From NCBI RefSeq assembly GCF_000719775.1, contig NZ_JOHR01000021.1:40805-104804 (forward strand): a stretch of 64,000 nucleotides of DNA, written 5' to 3'. The notes beneath the pieces are model-generated. The model was not told the DNA's origin. It was given only the letters and a program-made list of their open reading frames with translations, and did not search any database. The stretch's first letter is position 1. Each line of letters opens with the position of its first letter. This document shows positions 58,228-64,000 of the stretch, in pieces. The position numbers and the translations under genes were made by a program. Origin of the DNA: Streptomyces sp. NRRL F-5135. GTDB lineage: Bacteria > Actinomycetota > Actinomycetes > Streptomycetales > Streptomycetaceae.

Positions 58228-60771
58228 ATGGAAAATATGGGGGATAGGGCAACTCTGTTGGAGACAGGGCGGTATGTGCGGCTGCACCTAGAAGAGCCTG
58301 CCGAGGCTGTTGAGACCGCCGAGGCGACCGGGGCTGTCGGTACCCCCGGAACCGCCCCGGCCGCGAGTACCGCCGGCACCACCGATACCGCGGCCGACAT
58401 GGGTCCCGCGGGCAGCGGCAGCGCCCTGCGCGCGGCCGACGCCGGGGACCCCGCGGACACCGAGGCCGAGACCGAGGCGCGCCACCGGCGCGCCGCCGAC
58501 GCCGGGGACACGGCGTCGATGAGCGTGCTCGGTGCGCTCCTGCTGCGCCGGGGCGACCTGGACGCGGCCGAACCGTATCTGCGCTCCGCCACCTCCGCGG
58601 GGGAGCGTGCCGCCGCCAACAACCTGGGCGTCCTCCTGCACCAGCGCGGCTACAAGGACGAGGCGGCCGGCTGGTGGCGCGTCGCCGCCGTCGCCGGTTC
58701 CGCAGCCGCCGCGCACGCCCTCGGCCGCTACCACCGAGAGCTCGGAGACGATCCCGCCGCCGAGTACTGGCTGCGCCAGTCCGCCGAGCAGGGGCACGCG
58801 CTCGGTGCCTACGCGCTGGCCGAACTGCTGGAGCACCGCAGCGACGTCGGAGCGGAGCGGTGGCTGCGCGCCGCCGCCGAGCAGGGGCACCGCGAGGCGG
58901 CCTACCGGCTCGCCCGCTCGCTGGAGCGCCGTGCCCGCGAGGCGGCCCGCACCGGGGCCGACGCCGTCTACCGGCGAACGGCCCTCGGCGTCCGCCACGG
59001 GGGCCGAGGCGGGCGCCAGGGTCCGGGCACCGCGCCGGCCCGCTTCCCGGACACCGGCGCCCGCCTGCGCCCCGGCCGGGCCCCGGGAAGCCGTGGAACC
59101 GCCGGCAAGGGCATCGACTGGGACACGGAGACCGGCCGGGTGACCGGCGCGGGCCGCGACCAGGACACCGGTCACGGCAGCGGCACCCGTTGGCACACCG
59201 CGGCGCGCGGATCCCTCGGCTCCGGCACCGAAGCGGACACCGGCACCCGCATGGGCACCGGCCCCGGCGCCGACCGGTACCCGGGTGCGGGTACGAGTGC
59301 GGGTACGGGGACGAGGTGGCGCGACCGTAACGGCGCGGGCCCCGACACGGGTACCGGCCGTCACACCGGCACGCGCCGGCGCCCGGACTCCGGTACGCGC
59401 TGGACCGCGGACGACACGGGCACGGACACGGGCACGAGCTGGGCGACCGGTACCGGCAGGGCCGGCGGGGCCGCGCCGGGCGACGTCGACTCCGGCACCA
59501 GGTGGACCACCGGCACCGGCGCGTGGTCCACCGGCACCGCCCTGCCCACCGCTTCCGCCCTCATCAGTGAGGCGGCGCAGTGGTACCGGCAGGCCGCCGC
59601 ACGCGGGCACCGCCGCGCCGCGTTGCACCTCGGCGCGATCCTGGAGAAGCGCGGCGAGCTGAAGGAGGCCGGCCGCTGGTACCTCTCCTCCGCCAAGGAG
59701 GGCGAGCCCCGTGCCGCCTGCGCCCTCGGCTTCCTGCTGCGCGACGCGGGCGACGAAGAGAGCGCCGCCGTCTGGTGGCTGCGTGCCGCCCAGGAGGGCG
59801 ACGGGAACGCCGCCAACGCGCTCGGGGCGCTGCACGCGGCCCGGGGCGAGCAGCAGACCGCCGAGCGCTGGTACCGCGCGGCCATGGACGCGGGCGACGT
59901 CAACGGCGCGTACAACCTGGGGCTGCTGTGCGCCGCCCAGGACCGCACGGCGCAGGCGGAGCAGTGGTACCGCCGCGCCGCCTACGCCGGGCACCGCGAG
60001 GCCGCCAACGCGCTCGCCGTCCTGCTGCTGCAGGCCGACGACCCGGTGGGCGCGGAGCCCTGGTTCTCCAAGGCCGCGGAGGCGGGCAGCGTGGACGCCG
60101 CGTTCAACCTCGGCATCCTGCACGCCGGACGCGACGACGACCGGACGGCTTTGTACTGGTACGAGCGCGCCGCGGCCGCCGGGCACACGGAGGCGGCCCT
60201 CCAGGTCGGCATCGCCTGCCTGCGGGACGGCGACGAGCAGTCGGCCGAACGGCATCTCCGCTGCGCGGCCGGTGGCGGCAGCGCGGAGGCGGCCTTCCGG
60301 CTGGCCACCGTGCTCGACTCGCGCCGGCCGCCGCCCGGCGCGCCGGCGCTGGGTGAGCCGTACGGTGGCGTGAAGAGCGAGTGCGAGCAGTGGTACGAGC
60401 GCGCGGCCGAGCAGGGCCATCGCCGCGCCCAGGTGCGGTGCGGGATGCTCGCCGCCGAGCGCGGGGACATCGCCGACGCGGGCCGCTGGTACCGGGAGGC
60501 CGCGGAGGCGGGCAGCCGCAACGGCGCCTTCAACCTCGGCCTGCTGCTCGCGCGCGAGGGCGGCGAGCGCGAGGCCGCCCTGTGGTGGACCCGCGCCGCG
60601 CAGGCAGGGCACGGCCGGGCGGCCCTCCGCCTGGCGCTGCTCGCGGCCCGCAGGGGCGAGCTCAGCGAGGGCCAGCGCTGGTGCGCCCGGGCGGTCGAGC
60701 TGGGCCCGGCCGAGGTGGCGGAGCGCGCGGCCCGGCTGCGCGAAGCCCTCCACCAGGAGCTCACGGCATGA
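58228..60771 (+). CDS. Sel1-like repeat protein with Gly/Thr-rich insert
   Basis: This 847-residue protein is built of Sel1/TPR-like helical repeats (pattern A-x-x-WYR-x-AA-x-x-G-H-x-x-AA-x-x-LG) at about 75-250 and 445-840, well over a dozen copies. Such repeats bind other proteins. Between the two blocks lies a 190-residue low-complexity insert (about 255-445) rich in Gly, Thr, Arg and Asp with repeated GTRW and DTGTG units. No signal peptide. ATG 58228 has AGGTGG 7 nt upstream; ATG 58237 is an alternative. It is flanked by two identical tRNA genes. Confidence 0.85.
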   Translation: MENMGDRATLLETGRYVRLHLEEPAEAVETAEATGAVGTPGTAPAASTAGTTDTAADMGPAGSGSALRAADAGDPADTEAETEARHRRAADAGDTASMSVLGALLLRRGDLDAAEPYLRSATSAGERAAANNLGVLLHQRGYKDEAAGWWRVAAVAGSAAAAHALGRYHRELGDDPAAEYWLRQSAEQGHALGAYALAELLEHRSDVGAERWLRAAAEQGHREAAYRLARSLERRAREAARTGADAVYRRTALGVRHGGRGGRQGPGTAPARFPDTGARLRPGRAPGSRGTAGKGIDWDTETGRVTGAGRDQDTGHGSGTRWHTAARGSLGSGTEADTGTRMGTGPGADRYPGAGTSAGTGTRWRDRNGAGPDTGTGRHTGTRRRPDSGTRWTADDTGTDTGTSWATGTGRAGGAAPGDVDSGTRWTTGTGAWSTGTALPTASALISEAAQWYRQAAARGHRRAALHLGAILEKRGELKEAGRWYLSSAKEGEPRAACALGFLLRDAGDEESAAVWWLRAAQEGDGNAANALGALHAARGEQQTAERWYRAAMDAGDVNGAYNLGLLCAAQDRTAQAEQWYRRAAYAGHREAANALAVLLLQADDPVGAEPWFSKAAEAGSVDAAFNLGILHAGRDDDRTALYWYERAAAAGHTEAALQVGIACLRDGDEQSAERHLRCAAGGGSAEAAFRLATVLDSRRPPPGAPALGEPYGGVKSECEQWYERAAEQGHRRAQVRCGMLAAERGDIADAGRWYREAAEAGSRNGAFNLGLLLAREGGEREAALWWTRAAQAGHGRAALRLALLAARRGELSEGQRWCARAVELGPAEVAERAARLREALHQELTA

Positions 60772-60864
60772 GGCGGCGGGGCGGTAAGGACCGCTGAGGG
60801 CGGTGGCAGCGGGACGGCCGCCAGTCACCGCCGCCTCGTGCCCGCCGCCTCGCGCGGAAGGAAT

Positions 60865-60894
60865 TTGCACCGGTCGGTGGGTGTCACGTAATGT
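60865..60894 (+). promoter_or_regulatory. promoter of initiator tRNA copy 2
   Basis: TTGCAC (60865-60870), 18-bp spacer, TAATGT (60889-60894), with the tRNA beginning 12 bp later. A good principal-sigma promoter. Confidence 0.65.
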
Positions 60895-60906
60895 TGCATT
60901 CACCGA

Positions 60907-60980
60907 CGCGGGGTGGAGCAGCTCGGTAGCTCGCTGGGCTCATAACCCAGAGGTCGCAGGTTCAAATCCTGTCCCCGCTA
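60907..60980 (+). tRNA. initiator tRNA-fMet (CAT), copy 2
   Basis: All 74 bases are identical to copy 1, with the anticodon at 60941-60943. The flanks differ, so identity is confined to the tRNA itself. It has its own promoter and terminator. Confidence 0.96.
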
Positions 60981-60986
60981 CTGAAA

Positions 60987-61032
60987 GCCGGAGGGCCGGA
61001 TCTCGGAAGAGATCCGGCCCTCCGGCGTTTTT
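60987..61032 (+). terminator. perfect 18-bp hairpin plus T5 after tRNA copy 2
   Basis: GCCGGAGGGCCGGATCTC (60987-61004), loop GGAA, exact complement (61009-61026), then GTTTTT. This is the most classical intrinsic terminator in the window. Confidence 0.92.
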
Positions 61033-61112
61033 CCGTACGTACCCGGCTGTCGCCGCCCCGGGCCCCCGGCCCCGGTGCGCGCGAGTGCCGGGACCGGGGC
61101 GGGTCGCCGGGA

Positions 61113-61529
61113 TCAGGCCGAGGCGCACTCCGGACAGACGCCGCGGTACGTCACCTCGACGTCCGAGACCATGAACCCGAAACGCTCGCCTGCGGGCAGG
61201 TCGGACAGCGGGTCGCCCGTCGGGCGGACGTCGCGGATCGCGCCGCACCGGTCACAGACCAGGTGGTGATGCGGCCGGTGCGCGTTCGGGTCGTAGCGCT
61301 TGGCGCGGCGGTCCGTCGTCACCTCGATCACTTCGCCGAGCGTCACCATTTCGCCCAGCGTGTTGTAGACCGTCGCCCGGGAGATCTCCGGAAGCCTGGT
61401 CACGGCGCGCGCGTGCACCTCGTCGGCCGTCAGGTGTACGTGGTCCCCGTCGAGGACCTCGGCCACGACACGCCGCTGGGCGGTCATGCGCCAGCCGCGT
61501 CCGCGCAGGCGTTCCAACAGGTCACTCAT
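61113..61529 (-). CDS. catR: Fur-family peroxide regulator CatR
   Basis: This 138-residue protein has the Fur-family winged helix (SRATVYNTLGEMVTLG), the His/Asp metal-sensing region (DPNAHRPHHHLVCDRCG) and two CxxC zinc pairs (Cys92/95 and Cys132/135), the PerR type. Divergence from a catalase gene, as in Streptomyces catR-catA, indicates repression of catalase until peroxide inactivates it. The ATG at 61529 has no Shine-Dalgarno sequence, and TAGGCT lies 7 nt upstream, so the mRNA is probably leaderless. Confidence 0.92.
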   Translation of the reverse strand: MSDLLERLRGRGWRMTAQRRVVAEVLDGDHVHLTADEVHARAVTRLPEISRATVYNTLGEMVTLGEVIEVTTDRRAKRYDPNAHRPHHHLVCDRCGAIRDVRPTGDPLSDLPAGERFGFMVSDVEVTYRGVCPECASA

Positions 61530-61574
61530 GGAAACCAGCCTAGCAGTGAGGGGGCCCGGGCCCCGAACGAGTGT

Positions 61575-61618
61575 GACTTTGGATGTCCGCTTGACTTAGA
61601 CAAAGTCCATCGTAGGAT
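61575..61618 (+). promoter_or_regulatory. catalase promoter with CatR-box candidate
   Basis: TTGACT (61591-61596), 16-bp spacer, TAGGAT (61613-61618). The inverted repeat GACTT-AGACA-AAGTC (61593-61607) overlaps the -35 element, and another GACTTT lies at 61575-61580. Repressor binding here would block the promoter. Confidence 0.65.
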
Positions 61619-61686
61619 CGAGTTCGGCGCAAGCCAAGGGCACGAGCCAAGGGCCGGAACGGCCACAGACGACGCAGGAGGCGCAC

Positions 61687-63138
61687 GTGACGCAGGGACC
61701 GCTCACCACGGAGGCCGGCGCGCCGGTCGCCGACAACCAGAACAGCGAGACGGCGGGCGTCGGTGGTCCCGTCCTGGTCCAGGACCAGGCTCTGCTGGAG
61801 AAGCTCGCGCACTTCAACCGTGAGCGCATCCCGGAGCGCGTCGTCCACGCCCGTGGGGCCGGGGCGTACGGCACCTTCACGCTGACCCGTGACGTCTCGC
61901 GGTGGACGCGTGCCGCGTTCCTCTCCGAGGTCGGCAAGCAGACCGAGACGTTCCTGCGTTTCTCCACCGTCGCGGGCAACCTCGGCGCGGCGGACGCGGT
62001 GCGCGACCCGCGCGGCTTCGCGCTGAAGTTCTACACCGAAGAGGGCAACTACGACCTCGTCGGCAACAACACCCCGGTGTTCTTCATCAAGGACGCCATC
62101 AAGTTCCCGGACTTCATCCACACCCAGAAGCGCGACCCGTACACCGGTTCGCAGGAGGCGGACAACGTCTGGGACTTCTGGGGCCTGTCGCCCGAGTCCA
62201 CCCACCAGGTGACCTGGCTCTTCGGCGACCGCGGCATCCCGGCCTCGTACCGTCACATGGACGGCTTCGGCTCGCACACGTACCAGTGGAACAACGAGGC
62301 GGGCGAGGTCTTCTGGGTCAAGTACCACTTCAAGACCGACCAGGGCATCAAGAACCTGACCTCCGAGGAGGCCGCGGTCCTGGCCGGCCAGGACCCGGAC
62401 TCGCACCAGCGCGACCTGCGCGAGGCCATCGAGCGCGGGGAGTTCCCGAGCTGGACGGTGCAGGTGCAGATCATGCCGGCGGAGGAGGCGGCGGCCTACC
62501 GCTTCAACCCGTTCGACCTGACCAAGGTCTGGCCGCACGCGGACTACCCGCCGATCGAGATCGGCAAGCTGGAGCTCAACCGCAACCCGGAGAACATCTT
62601 CGCCGAGGTCGAGCAGTCCATCTTCTCGCCGGCCCACTTCGTGCCGGGCATCGGCCCGTCCCCGGACAAGATGCTCCAGGGCCGCCTCTTCGCGTACGGC
62701 GACGCCCACCGCTACCGCGTGGGCATCAACGCCGACCACCTGCCGGTGAACCGCCCGCACGCCACTTCGGCGCGCACCAACAGCCGTGACGGCTTCCTGT
62801 ACGACGGCCGCCACAAGGGCGCGAAGAACTACGAGCCGAACAGCTTCGGCGGCCCCTTCCAGACGGACCGGGCGCTGTGGCAGCCGGTGCCCGTCACGGG
62901 TGCCACGGGCACCCACGAGGCCCCCCTGCACGCCGAGGACGACGACTTCGTACAGGCGGGCAACCTGTACCGGTTGATGTCCGAGGACGAGAGGGAGCGT
63001 CTGATCGGAAACCTCGCCGGGTTCATCGCGAAGGTCTCGCGCGACGACATCGCCGAGCGCGCGGTGAACAACTTCCGCCAGGCGGACGGTGACTTCGGCA
63101 AGCGGCTGGAGACCGCGGTCCAGGCCCTGCGCGGCTGA
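61687..63138 (+). CDS. catA: monofunctional heme catalase
   Basis: This 483-residue small-subunit catalase has the catalytic His54 ([12 protein letters not shown]), Asn127 (VGNNTPVFF) and the heme-ligand Tyr337 ([15 protein letters not shown]). It decomposes hydrogen peroxide in the cytoplasm. The length is typical of clade-3 enzymes. GTG 61687 has AGGAGG 6 nt upstream. It is divergent from catR, with a CatR-type box over its promoter. Confidence 0.96.
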   Translation: MTQGPLTTEAGAPVADNQNSETAGVGGPVLVQDQALLEKLAHFNRERIPERVVHARGAGAYGTFTLTRDVSRWTRAAFLSEVGKQTETFLRFSTVAGNLGAADAVRDPRGFALKFYTEEGNYDLVGNNTPVFFIKDAIKFPDFIHTQKRDPYTGSQEADNVWDFWGLSPESTHQVTWLFGDRGIPASYRHMDGFGSHTYQWNNEAGEVFWVKYHFKTDQGIKNLTSEEAAVLAGQDPDSHQRDLREAIERGEFPSWTVQVQIMPAEEAAAYRFNPFDLTKVWPHADYPPIEIGKLELNRNPENIFAEVEQSIFSPAHFVPGIGPSPDKMLQGRLFAYGDAHRYRVGINADHLPVNRPHATSARTNSRDGFLYDGRHKGAKNYEPNSFGGPFQTDRALWQPVPVTGATGTHEAPLHAEDDDFVQAGNLYRLMSEDERERLIGNLAGFIAKVSRDDIAERAVNNFRQADGDFGKRLETAVQALRG

Positions 63139-63251
63139 CGGCCCTGCCGGAACGACAGGGGCCGGACCCTTCGGGGCCCGGCCCCGCGTCGTACGCCGTA
63201 CGGGACTCATGCGCGCCCGCCCGGGGGCTCACGGGCCCGGTGCGAGACCCC

Positions 63252-63653
63252 TCAGCCGGTCAGTACCGCCGCCTCCCGCCGCGCCGGGGCCCAGCAGCGG
63301 ATGATGTCGCGGACGGAGACGATGCCGACGGGCTCGTGGTCGCCCAGGACGATCAGATGCCGGAACCCGCCGTGCGACATGGCCGCCGCGGCTTCGGCCA
63401 GCGTCCACGACGGGGCGGCGAAGACGACATCGTTCGTGGTGTGGGAGCCGGCGGTCTCGGTGTCGGGGCTCTGGCCCGCGCCGACCGAGTTGAGGATGTC
63501 CCGTTCGGTGAGGATGCCGATGCCGCAGTGGTCGGTGTCGAGGACGACGGCGGCGCCGACGCGGCGCGCCGACATCAGCCGGGCCGCCTGGCGGAGCGTG
63601 TGCGTGGGGCCGATGGTGAGGACCACCGAGCTCATGGCGTCACGGACAAGCAT
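63252..63653 (-). CDS. CBS-domain pair protein
   Basis: This 133-residue protein is made of two CBS motifs: LVRDAMSSVVLTIGPTHTLRQAARLM through GIGILTERDILN (given in part) and VVFAAPSWTLAEAAAAMSHGGFRHLIVLG through VGIVSVRDIIR (given in part). CBS pairs bind adenosyl nucleotides and act as sensors. It stands alone without an enzyme domain. It is convergent with catalase (113 bp). The start ATG 63653 is preceded by GGAGGTGGCC. Confidence 0.9.
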   Translation of the reverse strand: MLVRDAMSSVVLTIGPTHTLRQAARLMSARRVGAAVVLDTDHCGIGILTERDILNSVGAGQSPDTETAGSHTTNDVVFAAPSWTLAEAAAAMSHGGFRHLIVLGDHEPVGIVSVRDIIRCWAPARREAAVLTG

Positions 63654-64000
63654 GGGATGGGGCCACCTCCTGGGTGAAAGCGTCTTCCGGAGCTCCTGGG
63701 GACGGGCAGAAGCGCCAGGAGAAACGTTTCACAAGTTCACAAATGGGGGGACTCTCAGAGTGACACCGTTGGGGGAAGTCAACAAGGGGGCGGTAGGGGG
63801 TGGCCCCGGAGCGTGCAAAAAACCGATAAACGCCCCCGGGGCGCGCCATGAATCCCGGGTGTCCACGCCCCCCGTCCCGGGTTCCCGTGACGTCCCGGCC
63901 GGGCACGTCCGCCGGCGAGTGAGCCGAAGGGGGCGCGGCCGCTGTCGAAAGGGAGAGCGCGCGGAGGTTTGTGAGGTACGAGCAAACCGAGCACGGTCGA
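63654..64000. other. upstream region of the CBS gene and right edge
   Basis: This 347-bp region contains CTCCTGG/CCAGGAG (63693-63699/63715-63721), the palindrome GAAACGTTTC (63721-63730) and a TTCACAA direct repeat (63728-63742). At 63976 a GTG behind GGAGG might begin a gene that runs out of the window, but only about 8 codons are visible, so I do not call it. Confidence 0.4.

Noticed and set aside
58288..60903. 870-codon minus-strand frame opposite the Sel1-repeat gene
   Set aside because: Shadow frame; the plus strand has regular Sel1 repeats, a ribosome-binding site and correct codon bias.
57961..60980. tRNA pair as attachment sites of an integrated element
   Set aside because: The identity covers the whole tRNA gene and nothing more, both copies are complete with their own terminators, and no integrase lies between them.
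1..64000. Insertion sequences or prophage genes
   Set aside because: No transposase, integrase, terminase or phage structural motif was seen in any supported reading frame.
63976..64000. Gene start at the right edge (GTG behind GGAGG)
   Set aside because: Only about eight codons are visible, which is too few to judge.

Overview
The window is chromosomal DNA of a Streptomyces or very close relative. Base composition is extremely G+C rich with third-position G/C bias, GTG and TTG starts are common, many genes overlap by ATGA or GTGA, and the content includes marker families: a WblC/WhiB7 regulator, AdnAB, UvrD2, a mycoredoxin, a CatR/catalase pair, PPA1309, DUF3107, DUF3152 and UPF0182. No insertion sequence, prophage or CRISPR array was seen. 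Most of the window looks like conserved core chromosome.

Layout. 1-9.8 kb: the end of an unidentified gene, an alpha/beta hydrolase, a DEAD-box RNA helicase with a repetitive basic tail, a ferritin-like protein, a small membrane protein, a DUF3107 protein, a TetR regulator, a small acidic protein, a second hydrolase and a membrane-anchored DUF3152 protein carrying a metzincin-type motif. 9.8-16 kb: a complete peptide/nickel-type ABC importer operon of four overlapping genes, preceded by a leaderless 33-codon ORF that ends in Cys-Arg and may be an attenuator. 16.6-19.9 kb: a sugar-nucleotide epimerase translationally coupled to a spherulin-4-like glycosidase, then MoeZ. 20-25.5 kb: a TAP-like lipoprotein peptidase, a 1011-residue MprF-like membrane protein with a kinase-like middle, and an alkyltransferase-like protein. 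25.9-34.4 kb: the adnA and adnB helicase-nuclease genes, separated by an antisense PIN/Phd toxin-antitoxin module. 34.4-41.2 kb: an M20 peptidase, NudC, mycoredoxin, UvrD2, and wblC behind an AT-rich promoter, an upstream ORF and an intrinsic terminator. 41.2-48.1 kb: an ABC1 kinase, an orphan ThiF-like protein, a YgjP-type metallopeptidase and three AIM24-family genes, the first fused to TerD. 48.3-58 kb: a Nudix protein, a DUF2342 zincin, an SDR protein, MoaE, a small membrane protein, a PDZ-Lon protease, PPA1309 and UPF0182. 58-64 kb: two identical initiator tRNA genes flanking a Sel1-repeat protein, divergent catR/catalase, and a CBS-domain protein.

Functional themes. DNA-break and helicase functions cluster (AdnA, AdnB, UvrD2, the ATL protein). 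Redox and stress functions recur (mycoredoxin, NudC, WblC, CatR/catalase, ferritin-like, TerD/AIM24). Two molybdenum-cofactor or sulfur-transfer genes (moeZ, moaE) are present but far apart. A peculiarity of this strain is that several conserved proteins carry long low-complexity or tandem-repeat insertions (DEAD helicase tail, AdnA, AdnB, MprF-like N-terminus, Sel1 protein).

The best leads for something new are the leaderless Cys-Arg leader before the importer, the toxin-antitoxin module dividing adnAB, the long inverted repeat at 50407-50568, the wblC leader, and the epimerase-spherulin pair. All family calls are from reading motifs; no database search was possible.
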